NCBI RefSeq assembly: GCF_019578655.1
Contig: NC_063256.1
Span: forward strand, 29,994,342 to 30,058,341
Length of the DNA: 64,000 bases
Source: Ricinus communis
Lineage: Eukaryota; Streptophyta; Magnoliopsida; Malpighiales; Euphorbiaceae
Reading direction: 5' to 3'
Part shown: positions 45,192 through 57,619 of the stretch, in pieces
Layout of the letters: each line of letters opens with the position of its first letter
Position numbering within the stretch: position 1 is the stretch's first letter
The notes under the pieces: generated by a model
The model's input: only the letters and a program-made list of their open reading frames with translations
Databases searched by the model: none
What the model was told of the DNA's origin: nothing
Translations under genes and position numbers: made by a program

Positions 45192-45206
45192 TGGCGTCGT
45201 CTGTGG
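45192..45206 (+). other. Primer-binding site, Tat type
   Basis: TGGCGTCGTCTGTGG, one base from the TGGCGCCGTCTGTGG form used by many Tat/Ogre-like elements. It follows a GGAAAACA end suitable for an LTR. Confidence 0.6.
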
Positions 45207-45849
45207 AAAAAACTTTCTTGTTGCATCAATTAAAGCGATGAAAGAGTGTCCCACCACTGCTCCATAAACAGAAGTTGGCGTAGCTGGAGATACGAGAGTT
45301 TATATAACTTTAGATGGCTGTGCTTAATAAGCATAAATAGCAGACCGTCATGAACAACCCTTCTAAAACCCATACGAGTCGAAGGAATATAGGAAGTAAA
45401 GACACTGAGGAGCGGGATCAACGCCACATTGGTCACAGTCAGAAGCAAATAATGGGAGTTGACGTTGAATTCCTAAAAGACTTGATGTCAAAAATGGAGT
45501 ATCTCACTAATGCCCATAAATAGTAGGAGAAAGGAAGGGGTTACCATCAAACCCATATACAAACCCCAAGCTAGCAAGGAAGCGATTAATACCCCTAGAC
45601 GGCAACTCCGAAACGAGGGCTCGCGAGCCTTGGGATAATGAAGATCTTGCTCAGACAAGACGGAAACTCAAGTGTTAAAATCTGCTTCAGATAAAGGTAT
45701 TACTATCAGCGAAAGAGAAGAGCAACCTCCTAGAGCGAAACCAAAGCCCTTTCTCGCAAAGGAGAAGACGACGAGAGCAGCTTAGAATCACAGGCTAGCA
45801 CAATAGCAAAAAAGATTAGAGAAAAGAGCATAGCATACCTCCTGATGAT

Positions 45850-47212
45850 GTGGAAAGAAAAATAATGAAATTAATCAAATGGAAAGAAGAGATGGAGAGC
45901 AAGAATAAATCCCCAAGTACCATATTGGACACCTCATCCCTTTTCTCGAAGAATATCCAGAAAGAGACCGTGCCCAGCAAATTTAAAGTCCCCACTTTAT
46001 CACCTTACGATAGGCTTGGAGATCCCAAGGAGCACATCATTATATATAACACGATGATATAGTTACATAGTTCCTCAGATGGAATCCTCTATAAAGCGTT
46101 CCCGACCATGCTATTTGGCACAACACAAACTTGGTTTACCAACCTTCCTTCAAAAAGCATTCATTCCTTCGCAGAGCTGGGGGGGGCGGGCAATTTATTA
46201 GCAGGTTCATATCGAGCGTACTTGTAAAAAGAGCAACACCCTACCTTGAGACTATTGAATAGTAGAAAGGGGAAGTCTACGTGATTATGTGTCCAGATTC
46301 AACAAAGAAGCTCTGAAAATCTCAAACTTGGATTAGTCAAGGGCCACTAAGGCAATAACTAAAGGCACCAATAATCCTCCTTTCTTTAATTCACTCACCA
46401 AAAGCAAGCCAACCACCATGGAGGCATTAATGAATCGAGTGGAGAAATACATCAGACAAGACGATGCCTACTGAATGAATCAGTTCTCCTTAAAACAGAA
46501 GGAGGAATTTGAAGAGGAGCACAAAAGCAAGAAGTTAAAAATAAATAACTAGCATATTCATCCGCCCTCTAAAGCGAGGCAGGGGAACCCTTATAGACCT
46601 CGAACACCTCCAAAGGATGAAAACCTAACTCCTCTCAACATATCTCGATAGGAGATCCTCATGGCGATCAAAGATAGGGAATATGTGAAGTGGCCCAAAG
46701 AGTTGACTTCAGATACCATATGTACAGATCCGAGCAAGTATTGCCCTTTCCATCGAAGTACCGGACATCTTACGAACAAATTTCATTAGTTGATGTTGGA
46801 AATTGAGAGGTTGATAAAGAATGGACACCTATGAGGCTTTGTCCAAAAAAACAACAAGTGAGACTAGTCCTATGAAAATGCCCCATGACAAAAGGACCAG
46901 TCGCAGAAAGAAAAGCAGTAGGTCGTGCCTGTTAGTGATGGGATAAGAGGAATGATTCACTGGATAGATGGGAGACTTACCTCGCTAGAAAGCAAAAACA
47001 GACGAAAGCGGGCTTGAAAAATGATGAAAGGCATTAACAATACTTATAGGATCAAAGGACTAATATGCACAGTGGCCTTTGATCCAGATGACACAGACGA
47101 TTTGACCATGCCACATTCAGATGCAATGGTGGTGATGGTAATAATTGGCAACTTTAGATAGAAAGAGTGCTCGTAGACAACAGAAGCGCAGTCAACTTGT
47201 TACCCTTTCGAG
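45850..47212 (+). pseudogene. Tat-like Ty3/gypsy gag and protease start, truncated
   Basis: 45850-46062 reads FSKNIQKETVPSKFKVPTLS then PYDRLGDPKEHIIIYNTMI, the Tat-lineage Gag start. Frame-shifted text follows: AFPTMLFGTTQTWFTNLPS, LRDYVSRFNKEALKISNLD and MEALMNRVEKYIRQDDA. A protease loop VLVDNRSAVNLLPF (canonical DNGSS) is at 47169-47211. The match stops abruptly there, so RT and integrase are missing. At least three frameshifts or stops lie between blocks. Confidence 0.82.
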
Positions 47213-48174
47213 TATTTTAAAAAATGAAGATTTCCAAGGTAGGAATAAAAGGTAGGAAGATAATTGATCTTACTCTTCACTTTTTGAAAACTTTCTTTGA
47301 TCTTAAAAGAATAACAAAAACTAAAACTAAATGTTTGGAGAAGATGAATTATAGAGCGAACTTCAAAGACAAGAATGGTGAACAAATGCAGATGGGAGAT
47401 GTAGTAGAGAGCAGATAGGAGAGATCTCCTTTTTTATATATAGATTTAGATCTATAGAGATATATATAAAAGATTCTTCCATCAAGATAAGTCTCCCTAA
47501 AGATAAGTATATCCAAAATAAGTCTATTTAATAGATAAGATTATACATATCTTTATCTCCATCAAATATTATCTCATAATAACTCTTATTACATATTTGA
47601 ATAATAATACAAAATAACTAAATTGCCCATGGGAGATGTAAATTTTGGCTAGGCCCTATAAAATAGCCAGCTACGCGTCTTAATTCTGGATCTTAATAGC
47701 AACACGTATTATTAGGTCCATATGTGAATATTTTTCTCCATATTTTTCTTTTTTGACTAAAATTATTTGAAAATAGACAACACAACTTAAGTGAGGTTTT
47801 TATTTTCATCATATTGTACATAGAAAATATATTATTAAAGCTCTAAAATACTATAAATAACTATATATAAATAGATCTATCATATGATATATGCATTAGT
47901 TCTAGGTAAGAATTGTCCATGATATTTTGAGTTAGGATTTCATTAAGCACACTTTAATTGATGTTATATTTTCTCAAAGATTGATTAATGTGGTTTAGAT
48001 TGTGTTACATCCAATATAATGCAAGCACTATGGAATAGAGAGATGACTCAAATCTTTTATTCCTACGAGGGCTGTTCACTAAGGAGATACTTCTTTTTTC
48101 CTTTTTCTTTTTTTATATTGAGCAGCGGATTAAGCTTCAAATCCTGATTTCCTTTCTGTTTTTTTGCTAATGAC
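47213..48174. other. AT-rich stretch after the Tat truncation
   Basis: No gene supported. 47430-47560 contains many TATATAGA/AGATCT-type short inverted runs. No partner element seen. Confidence 0.35.
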
Positions 48175-48366
48175 TTGTCATTTGTAGAGGTGTCTAATGA
48201 GCAGGTAACGATCATTAAAGGTATGTTGTGTGATTCTTGTAATGCATCAATGCAGCGGGTTAATTGCTCGAAGACTATATGTACTATGGGAGTGGAAAGC
48301 ATTTTGCATGTATTACGGGATTATCCCCTACCTATGTGGAATTTATTTTTCTTGACGACTAAGTAG
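48175..48366 (+). pseudogene. Possible LINE-type zf-RVT scrap
   Basis: A 63-codon open frame holds CDSCNASMQRVNCSKTICTM and MGVESILHVLRDYPLPMWN. The 'ES..HVLRDCP.A..W' phrase with preceding cysteines resembles the zinc-binding region downstream of RT in plant non-LTR retrotransposons. No RT or endonuclease is seen nearby, so this is a fragment at best. Confidence 0.4.
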
Positions 48367-49240
48367 CTTCATATGATGGGATATTTGATCAGTTTTATGG
48401 TGTGAGGTTTTGCAAGGCAAAAGACAATTTTAAGCTATAATCTAAAAATAATTGTAAGTTTCCTCTTTTTCTTTTTTAATATTAATAAAAGGGGATTCTA
48501 TATTTGATGGGATGTTGCGTGTAATTTTTTCATAGTAAGTAATAATACAATTTCTAGTAAATAGTCTTCAATAAGCCCTTAACACCTCTAAAGGCATCCT
48601 AAAAAGTCTTAAATATCTTAAAAAGTCCCTCATAAGCCTTTTATACTAGGAAATCTTCCACATGGAAGATATAGATGGAGCTTATGCTCAAAGACCATTT
48701 TACTTATTTTAGTTGAATTGAATATTAAATGATTAAATATTTAAATTTGTATACCATTTTATCATAATTAAAAAAACCATGATAAAAATACAAAAGATAT
48801 TGAAGTTTGTAACTTTTTTTTTTACATTTAGATAAAAGTGGAATTTTTGACGTAGCATCTATGTAGAGTAGCTCAACCAACTTTGATGCCACATCAATAA
48901 GATTATGTTAGAATTTTTCAACTGATTCTCATTTTCTGATGCACCAATCAAGCCTCTTTCACATTGTTGTCTGAGTGATTTAAGAATTAAGATTGTTAAG
49001 ATTGTTGTTCATTACATGAATTCCGTCTTGAGGGGCATAAATAGAAAATAACATGAAAAATCAAATGTTTGACATGTTTTTAATTCAATTGTATATATGT
49101 AATCCTCTTAATGTACATATATATATTCTTGTTTTGACTAAGCTTTCTCTTTAGTATAGGTTTTTTCTTTTATTTTCTTATTTGAACTATTTTTGCCTTA
49201 GGCATAGGCTTTCATTAATAATAAGTGTAAGAACTTGTAT
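48367..49240. other. AT-rich stretch before the second copia element
   Basis: Nothing supported. Ends with TGTAT (49236-49240), the target copy of the following element. Confidence 0.4.
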
Positions 49241-49633
49241 TGTTGGAATTTGGGTCGGGTTGCCCATGACAGGTTGACCCAAACCTAATTACTTTAAATG
49301 ACCCATATTAATTATAATTAATTATATTAATATAATTAATTATTGTTAATTGTTTGTGTTGGTAATTGCTAGGGAAGTTACCAACATAACACAATTAGAG
49401 GAAGTTAACTTATAGTGTGTAACTTCCTCAATCAACATTAATCGATACTTGAAATCAAGAGAAATCTCTCCCTCTCCTTTTTTAAACAGCAATTAAGTAA
49501 CTTAAAATATTTGGATTGTGAACATTAAAATACAGTTCCTAATTGAATTGTGTTAGTGATATAGTGCAAATCAATATATTTGTAGAATCATCAAGAGGTA
49601 AGTATTTTCCTTTTAATTTTTGTATAAACTACA
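49241..49633 (+). repeat. 5' LTR of copia-2
   Basis: Starts TGTTGGAATTTGGG and ends AAACTACA; 393 bp, matches 56621-57009. Confidence 0.93.
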
Positions 49634-49634
49634 T

Positions 49635-49646
49635 TAGTATCAGAGT
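49635..49646 (+). other. Primer-binding site of copia-2
   Basis: TAGTATCAGAGT, close to the initiator tRNA-Met type TGGTATCAGAGC, one base after the LTR. Confidence 0.82.
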
Positions 49647-50925
49647 CTAATGATGACTCATATTTTGTGTTTAATTAATTTTTATTTTATGGCATGACAA
49701 ATCGAACTTTGAGAATTCTGAAATCATGAAAAATAATATGATGGTAGTACTTTGAGACTATATTTTCATTCTAATTTTCTATGTTTCATGCCATGAAAAA
49801 TATGTATTCTTAAAGCTAGGATATAAGAGCTTTAAATTGATAAATAGAACATACTTTTTGGAGTTCTGTGTTGAAAGATATGAATATGCAAAGTTGGGTG
49901 TTTGTAACTTGAATTCTAAAATTTTTTGTTTCATGGTCAACATGGTAACTTTGACATATTTTTCATTTATGTACTCTTTGGATTTAATGATTAATATGTG
50001 TTTAAAGTAGGGAATGAGATCTTTAATTTGACATAAAGAACACTCAAAACCCATTTATGTAGAAAAAGTTATGATTTTGTCAAATGGGGATATTGAAAAT
50101 CGAATTCTGAAATATTTTTTTTTTGATTCTAGGATTCTTAAAGTTTAAGATGAAGTGACTCACACTCTCTTCATCTCTGTGTGTTTCTCAAACATACGTT
50201 TCTAGGCATCAAAATTCAAAATAAATTGTACCATTGAACTAACTACATGTCAAAATGGGGGTAGAAGAATTTTTGAGAACTAACTTGCACGATAGGGCGG
50301 CGCCTGTACCACACGCGCTACTCACTGCGTGTTTAGCTCCCTTTAGTGGCTAACTGTTGTGCAGTCAATAATTTATTCCTTACCCACTCGCACTCAGTGG
50401 CGTGTGGGGGTGCCTGCGATGTCTCCAGAAGGCAGTTTTAGACATCCCCACCTCTATTGGGCTCCACATTAATTACTAATATTTTTTGATAAATTAAAAT
50501 TAATTTTTTCATATATTAAAATATTTATTTTTGATTTTCTTTTGTATAGAAAATGAAATTAAAATAAATTATTTTGATAAAAATAAAATTTGAATAAACA
50601 TGAGATATATTCTAATTAATATATCTAAGAGTGTTGAGGTCCAATGGAAGAAAATAAATATTTTACCTATATATTTTCAATTTTTTGATAAATAAGTGAT
50701 TAAAATAGAATTTTACTTAAAAAATTAATTAAAATTCGTAAATAGGCTGGAAAATTTTATTTATTTTCTAAATGCTCCCCATAATATTTTTTTGTTATGT
50801 ATTGATTTATGGTCATGTCCAAAAATTATGTGTATTCTATACATTGTATTGGCTTTAAGATTATTATTTTTTCTCTTTAGTGACATTTTCAGACAATTTT
50901 TTTCTTAAAATATGTTTAAGGAATT
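49647..50925. other. Copia-2 leader, non-coding
   Basis: No coding region recognised. 50283-50460 is unusually GC-rich for this element (GGGCGGCGCCTG, CACACGCGCTACTCACTGCG and on) in an otherwise AT-rich leader. Confidence 0.45.
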
Positions 50926-51449
50926 ATGTCTTGTTTGAAGAGAATACAAAAGCTCAGAGACTATAGGAATGGAAAAAGGAATAGATATTTTCCTAGTAGA
51001 AAATGTTTGAAAACCACTCCTATAGCGATAAGGACTCGAATTGCGAGAGAAAGGCTTGGAAGATTAAAAGAGAATCTCGCCACATATAAAATGCATTCCA
51101 ATCATAATTTTGTAGAACATGTTAAAGTTTTCAATGACATGCTTCAAGACATAACTCACAAGGGTCATGTGTTAAGTAGTGATAAAAAGTTTCATGCTTT
51201 GCATGTCACTTTATAGGACCATCTTAAAGGAAAATTTGAAAGTTTTTGTTTAAAGAAAGTGGATGAAGATTTTTGGACCAAACCAAATGATCAAAGACAC
51301 ATGATGAATAGGAAAACTAATATCTATGAGACTTTAGTTTACTTGTTTTTGGATGAATACACTTGGAAGATTTTGAACAAGTCTACCATTTTAGCATCTA
51401 GTCCCAGTCTCCGGAATACTAGATTATCTGTTTCTAACTTCCATTAGTA
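50926..51449 (+). CDS. Unassigned ORF pair upstream of copia-2 gag
   Basis: Two in-line open stretches (50926-51216 and 51259-51447) lie between the PBS and the recognised gag. The first ends NFVEHVKVFNDMLQDITHKG and SSDKKFHALHVTL, which resembles the alpha-helical core of copia Gag (UBN2-type 'EH...F...L..L...G.....D....L..SLP'). The second, KVDEDFWTKPNDQRHMMNRK and so on, is unrecognised. It may be a second gag-like relic or captured sequence. The codon pattern is believable but a stop separates the halves. Confidence 0.4.
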
Positions 51450-51798
51450 CATTTCTTTATTATTTGCTTAGTTATATTTTTTAATTAATTTATTAGATTT
51501 ATGAATATTAAAAATATTATGAAGGTTGATCAATAATTTTTCTTCATATACAAGCATTCTAAGGATTGGCATAATTCTTTTTAAAAAATTCTCATCTAAA
51601 ATAATAAAAGGCACAATTTAAACTTAAAGTCAAAGAATTTTTTTTCATTTGAATTTTGGAGATGATTGGGAACTTAGTGAACCTTCGATTCTAATTCAAT
51701 TGAAAAATTTTCAATAACTTAATTTTGAAATTGTGACTAAGTGATGTATGTATTGATATAATAAATTGATTTTTTTATTTAAAATATTTTTGTGTGAC

Positions 51799-52680
51799 TA
51801 ACATGGCATTAAAGAACATCATAGCTGAACTTAACAGGGGTGAGAAACTAAATAGAGATAATTATAAAATATGCTATCTGAAAATGCACTATGTCCTTGA
51901 GGAGTAAGAGATTTTGGAGGCCATCAACAATATTGGGGATGAGCTAAATCTGATGAGGAAAATGTCAACCAAGCGCAACATAGAAGCGACATGGCTGCTT
52001 ATACCTCATAGGAGAAGAAGGATTCTACTGCAAGAGGAATCTTGATCAGTTCCATGAATGATGATCTCATGTATGAATATCAGTAGTATCCAACTACTCA
52101 TGCCATATGGGTTGCTCTACAAAAGAAGTTTAGAGGGATTACTGTCTCCAAATTTAGACAGCTGACCATCAAGTTTGATACTTTCAAGAAGGTCCCCAAC
52201 AAATCGATGAAACAACATTTGAGGGACATGTCAAATATGATAATGGAGTTGAAGTCAGCTGGACATGTCCCTACAGATAAGCAGTAAATTCAAGCTAATA
52301 TTCAGTCTTTGCCTAATAATTGGGAGCAAATGAAGGTGAACATGATCCACAATGAGAACATCAAGACCTTTGCTAACATTACACGCCATTTAGAGCTTGA
52401 GGATGAGTGCCTTAAGGCTGCAAAACCTAATGCTCAAGCTTATATAGTTGAGAGCTCCAAGCAAGCTTCTAGAAACAAGCGCAAGAAGTATGACAAAAAC
52501 TAGAAAGGCAAGGGAAAGATGCATAAGGCTGGTCCGAGACCAAAGAAAGGAAACAAGCAGCACAAGCGCAAACGAGGAAAGCGCGGAAGCAAAAAGGATA
52601 AGACAAAAGTGACCTGCTATAATAGTGGTAAGCTGGGTTATTTTGCTCGTGAGTGCACTGAGCCTCGAAGGGTAATGTCT
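51799..52680 (+). pseudogene. Copia-2 Gag, degraded
   Basis: Starts MALKNIIAELNRGEKLNRDN with a stop soon after (LEE, then TAG). The UBN2-type core reads IWVALQKKFRGITVSKFRQL, TFKKVPNKSMKQHLRDMSNM and LKSAGHVPTDKQ. It continues with LPNNWEQMKVNMIHNENIKT and a Lys-rich segment. The zinc knuckle (52615-52656) reads CYNSGKLGYFAREC: Cys-2 is Ser and the His is Tyr, so zinc binding should be lost. Several frames are used. Confidence 0.86.
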
Positions 52681-52739
52681 TATCTTAATTCCTCATATGA
52701 GTTTATTGTTTCTAATATTTTTATTTCTAGTATTGTTTT

Positions 52740-52971
52740 GCTCACTGAATCTCATCCAATGTGGACTGTAGACTCAGGAGCCACAGACCATGTAGCTAGA
52801 GACAGAAATGCATTTGTGCGATTTTATCAAATTCCAAAAGGAAAAAAATGGATATATGTAGGCAATAATGCAAGAGTTGAAGTGAAGGGAATTAGAACTT
52901 GCAAATTGGATTTGCAAGAGGGTCGAATCATATATCTACATGATGTCCTTTATGCTCCTGATATTCAATGA
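52740..52971 (+). pseudogene. Copia-2 protease
   Basis: MWTVDSGATDHVARDRNAFV carries the intact catalytic DSG (52771-52779), then FYQIPKGKKWIYVGNNARVE and KGIRTCKLDLQEGRIIYLHD. The frame ends with VLYAPDIQ and a stop at the point where integrase should begin. This is a typical copia protease with its active site kept. Confidence 0.88.
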
Positions 52972-54079
52972 AATTTGGTCTCGATGGTTGCTCTTCTACA
53001 TTTAGGATATGGTTTATTATTCAAGAACAATTATGTTAAGATTTCTTTCGGTATAATTTACTATGGTTGTGGATTTCCTTGTTCACGGAATCTAGCGATC
53101 ATGATTTAGATGCTTATTTATGGCATGCTATATTATGACACATTGTGCAAGATAGAATGAATAGATTAGCCCGTGATTGTCTATTAGGATCAAATGCAAA
53201 ATTTGCATTATCCATTTGCGAGTTTTGCCTACAAGGAAAGACCACCAGAAAACCATTTGGAAAAGGCACTCGAGCTTATTTTCCTTTACAACTTATACAC
53301 TCAAACATTTATGGAGCAATGAATGTTAAAGTGAGGCATGGAGCCTTATATTTTATCACTTTTATAAATGACTTCACTTAATATGGTCATGTTTATTTAA
53401 TCTCCTACAAGTCTGAAGCATTAGATTGCTTTAAAAGATATTTAAATGAGGTTGAGAATCAACTAAACAAGAAAGTAAAAGCTTTAAAGATCGATCGAGG
53501 GAGAGAATATTTGTCTGACCGATTCAAGAAATTGTATTATGAAAAGCGTATTATGAGGCAATTAACAACCAAGAGAAATCCGTAACAAAATGGTGTTGCC
53601 GAGCGAAGGAACAAAACCTTGCTGGAAACGGTTAGGTCCGTATGATGGCTCAAGCTAATCTACCAATACAATATTCGTTTGATGCTTTATTAACAACAGC
53701 CTATATACTTAACCGTGTACCTTCAAAATCGGTCTCCTCAATGCCTTATGAATTATGGATAAAAAGAAAACCTAATTTGAATGAGTTGCATCCTTGGGGA
53801 TCCGCAACATACATTCTTGACTCTTCTCACAAATTTGGTAAATTAGGACCAAGAGGGAAGAAATGTATCTTTATAAGATACTTTGAAAACTCAAAACGTT
53901 ATGTATTTATTAGCGAGGATTCTGATGGAAGGATTTTAGAAATTGAGTCCCAAGATGCCACTTTTCTTCAAAATAATTTTCCTGAAAAAGAAGATGTGGA
54001 TAAGGACTATCATCTATGTGAGATGGACGGAGAAGGTGAAACTAGTACAATTCAACAAGGAATTGTCCTTCAAGAATAG
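52972..54079 (+). pseudogene. Copia-2 integrase, degraded
   Basis: GAG-pre-integrase traces (LWHAIL..HIVQDRMNRLARD, then ICEFCLQGKTTRKPFGKGTR) precede the core: LQLIHSNIYGAMNVKVRHGA where the canonical first Asp (H-S-D) is Asn, ALYFITFINDFT, a stop, then FKRYLNEVENQLNKKVKALK and IDRGREYLSDRFKKLYYEKR with the second catalytic Asp. The Glu motif is NPxQNGVAERRNKTLLETV, with a stop at x. The C-terminal part (53642-54079) reads QANLPIQYSFDALLTTAYIL, PYELWIKRKPNLNELHPWGS and on. Confidence 0.9.
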
Positions 54080-55185
54080 GAATCTAGCCTTATACTTGAT
54101 AGTAGGAGTTCATCAGAACTACTTCACCCATCTCAATTGAGTGGGAGAGTTAAGATAGAGTCCGAGTCAATTTCAATTGGTGAAGACAATAACCCTCAAT
54201 TACGAAGGAGTACACATTCTCAAACTCCTAAAATGCGTTTTCAAATAGAAAATGAAGCCTACATTGTCACTCCTCATGACAATAAGAACCTAGAACGGTT
54301 AAAGAGGCACTTGAATATCCTACAAAAGAAAAGTGAAAAGTTGCATTAGAAGAAGAAAATCTATGAAAGTCAACCAAGTTTGGAACTTAGTTGACCTACC
54401 TCCAGGATGCAAAGCTATAGAAAACAAATGGATTCTTAAGATAAAAGATAAGGCGGATGGTTTTATTGATAGATACAAAGCTCACCTAGTTGCGAAAGGA
54501 TATACCTAATAAGAAGGTATAGACTATGAGGAAACTTTTTTACCAGTTGTTAGATTTTCCTCCATTCGCTTAATTCTAGCTATTATTGCACATTTAGATT
54601 TGGAATTGCATCAAATGGATATAAAAACCGCTTTTCTTAATGGAGAGCTAGATGAAGAAATCTAATGGCACAATCTGTAGGTTTTGTCGTTAAAGGATAA
54701 GGGCGCAAAGTATGCAAGCTCCAAAGATCAATATATGGTCTAAAACAATTATCCAGACAATGGTACCTTAGATTTCATAAAGCCATTTTGACTTATGACT
54801 TTAAGATGATTGACAAGGACCATTGTGTTTATATCAAGAGACCAAATGACAGATTTGTGATCCTATCTCTCTATGTTGATGACATTTTAATAGCTGGAAA
54901 TAACAATGAGTATGTGATGGATATCAAAAGATTATTATCCGCACATTTTTACATGGAAGACATGGGTGAGGCTGACTACATATTGGGACTTAAAATTTTA
55001 AAAAAAAATCATTCGAAGAAACTTTTGGCTCTATCGCGAGAGAATTATATCCAAAAGATTTTAGAATGTTTCCATATGAATAGTTGCAAGCCTGTGGATA
55101 CTCCTGTGTCAAAAGGTGAGGCTTTGAGTCTTAATATGTGTCCTAAAAACCCACAAAAATAAAAGAAAATGTCTACTGTGCCATA
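54080..55185 (+). pseudogene. Copia-2 reverse transcriptase, degraded
   Basis: Text includes RRSTHSQTPKMRFQIENEAY at the linker, VNQVWNLVDLPPGCKAIENK, FIDRYKAHLVAKGYT followed by a stop, [20 protein letters not shown] and [19 protein letters not shown] with another stop, then SIYGLKQLSRQWYLRFHKAI. The catalytic YVDD is intact at 54872-54883 within VILSLYVDDILIAGNNNEYV. The next block is DMGEADYILGLKILK. Three or more stops or frameshifts. Confidence 0.92.
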
Positions 55186-55189
55186 TGCT

Positions 55190-55587
55190 AGTGCTATAGG
55201 AAGTCTTATGTATGCCATGATCTGTTGGGCTAGTTAGTTGGTATCAATCGAGAGCATTAGAAAGCTATAAAGAGGATATTGAGATATCTCAAAGGTACTT
55301 TGGATTATTATTTATGTTATCAAGGGTTAGAATTGCATCTAATTAGGCATTCTAACACTGATTGTGATAATCAAGCAGTAATTGCTTTCACAAAAGATGC
55401 CAAATGCCATAGTATAACTAAATACGTTGATACCCAGTACAACTACGTTAGAGATATTGTTACTAAACTAGAAGTAGCAGTACAATATATTTCTACGCCC
55501 CAAATGGTGGTTGATCCCCTTATGAAGCCAATACCAAGAGATGTTTTTCTTGCACATGTGAGTTCTCTTGGATTATGTAGATTTTAG
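55190..55587 (+). pseudogene. Copia-2 RNase H, internally deleted
   Basis: Begins VPYASAIGSLMYAMICW, then RYLKGTLDYYLCYQGLELHL and jumps directly to NTDCDNQAVIAFTKDAKCHS and TKYVDTQYNYVRDIVTKLEV. The catalytic-Asp and DRKSTSG-type segment normally between these blocks (roughly 90 residues) is missing. The final KPIPRDVFLAHVSSLGLCRF and stop are the normal end of the polyprotein. Confidence 0.9.
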
Positions 55588-56610
55588 ATAAATTGATTAT
55601 CAAACATTGTTGAGCTTATTTTATACTATTTTAAATAAATGAAAATTATTATTATGTTCATGAATATTTGATATTCATTTTATAGCATATACACATCACA
55701 TATTGCTTTATTGAAAAGCTTAACATAAGAATGTAAAATAGGTTTTAGATTGACTCGCTCACACGAGTAATCGCCTCTGGCGTTGAAATGCCAGAAGAGA
55801 TGAGACATTATGTTAGGATTTTCACCTCAAAAGAAAATGAGATGAGATGATTTATGAATACATTTAATTTGGGTTGCCCACATCCAAAAATAACCTCTGC
55901 AAGCTAGATTTAAATTCTCAGAATTAATATGCTAAAAATGAGAACTTAGAGAAATTCAGGTTAAGCGTTGAGTAGCGACTAAACTTAGATCTGTACAATA
56001 TTTTATTATATATCATGAAAATAGAAATACTGTAACAAGTGATTCATACTATATGTGCTTATTCGACTAAGAAGGTAGTGAGAGGATAATCCCTTATATC
56101 TCCACTATGTGAGTCCTTGAGGATAATAAAATATCCTCACGTGTGTATCCTTATACTTTTTACTGACATTTGTATTTATACTTAGTACTTTGCTATCTTA
56201 ACATGTTACTTATAGTTATAGATGATTCGACCTATGGAACCTGTCTAGAAAAGCAGCTAATATGAATTACAACTCTTAAGTGAAAAAGGAAGACCTTGTC
56301 GAGTATATTCATTGGCTAGCCAATCTTGTCGCTTAAATAGAAGAATGACTCGATTATGAATATATAAAATATTGATATATATAGAACATGCTCTTTAAGG
56401 GATTAAGTCTAGGACACTACGAAAATAACAAATTAATTGTTTAATTATTATTTTTGGGTTGAAGCTACTGTGTAATTCCTAATAGATGCATAGTGATATG
56501 CTCTGAAATGCAGGTATGCTCGTTAGGTTGCACGACCTATTTACTGGTATGAAAGTTTTAAATTATTTAAAATTCATAGAGACTCGCAATAAGGTCTATC
56601 TGTCATCTGC
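55588..56610. other. Copia-2 3' non-coding region
   Basis: About 1 kb between the pol stop and the PPT. No gene is seen. Confidence 0.6.
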
Positions 56611-56620
56611 GAATGGGAGA
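56611..56620 (+). other. Polypurine tract of copia-2
   Basis: GAATGGGAGA directly before the 3' LTR. Confidence 0.75.
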
Positions 56621-57009
56621 TATTGAAATTAGGGTCAGGTCGCCTATGGGTTGACCCAAACCTATTTACTTTAGATAACCCATATTAATTATAATTAACT
56701 TTATTAATATAATTAATTATTGTTAATTATTTGTGTTGGCAACCGCTAGGGAAGTTACCAACATAACACAATTAGAGGAAGTTAACTTAAAGTGTGTAAC
56801 TTCCTCAACCAACATTAATCGATACTTGAAATCAAGAGAAAGCTCTCTCTCTCCTTTTTTAGACAACAATTAAGAAATTAAGATATTTGGACTGTGGATA
56901 TTAAAATACAATTCCTTAGTGAATTGTGTTGGTGATCTAGTGCAAATCAATATATTTGTGGAATCATCAAGAGGTTGGTATTTTCCTTTTGATTTTCGAA
57001 TAAACTACA
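56621..57009 (+). repeat. 3' LTR of copia-2
   Basis: Matches 49241-49633; the first bases have decayed to TATTGAAATT. Followed by TGTAC, partner of TGTAT at 49236-49240. Confidence 0.93.
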
Positions 57010-57339
57010 TGTACCAATAAAGTTAAAATCATTCATAAAAATCTTTCTTTCCTTCAAAACTTTCACTCGCGAACTTAGCACTCAAATATGCTAAAGTAAC
57101 ACTTTTCGGCAAAAAATAGTAATATATAAATTTGGCTTAATTGCCAAAGGTATCTTGTACATTTAACTTTCTTTTCCAAATCTAATAAATTCTATTTGTT
57201 TTATCTATTTCAATTAGATGTTATGATATTTATTTCAAATCTAGTTTTTAGTTACCAATATTTTAATTTAGTAACACAAAATGATGTTAGCATTAGAGAT
57301 AAATAACAATAACAACAACAACAACAATAATAATAATAA

Positions 57340-57387
<48 letters not shown>

Positions 57388-57619
57388 TACCGAGAAAACA
57401 ATTTAATCAAAAGGAAAAAAGCTCAAATATGCTTAGTCTCAAAGTCATACAAGCCCTTTGTTGTTATATGATGCATCAAGAAAGGGAAGTTGAATTGATA
57501 TTTAGTAGGATAATGGGCAATTAAAGACTTGAGCAAAATTAAAAGGAAGAAATAAATAATGAATGCAAGAGATTTAGTGGTTTGAGTATTAATTAACCTT
57601 ATGCCTACTCTCTAATCTT
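57010..57619. other. AT-rich stretch with a microsatellite
   Basis: Apart from the (AAC)n/(AAT)n tract nothing is recognised. Confidence 0.4.
57302..57388. repeat. (AAC)n-(AAT)n microsatellite
   Basis: A run of AAC triplets followed by about 20 AAT triplets, interrupted once. Confidence 0.95.

Larger units (their letters stand above)
49241..57009 (+). mobile_element. Copia-2: Tork/TAR-like Ty1/copia retrotransposon with both LTRs
   Basis: A 7.8 kb plus-strand element with LTRs 49241-49633 and 56621-57009, PBS 49635-49646 and a PPT at 56611-56620. The order gag, protease, integrase, RT, RNase H is copia. Flanking pentamers TGTAT (49236-49240) and TGTAC (57010-57014) are a target duplication with one mismatch. 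Stops occur in gag, integrase and RT, and part of RNase H is deleted. The LTRs differ by a few percent by eye. The lineage guess rests on the ALYFITFINDFT, PWGSATYIL and DCDNQAVIAFTKDAK wording. Confidence 0.93.
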
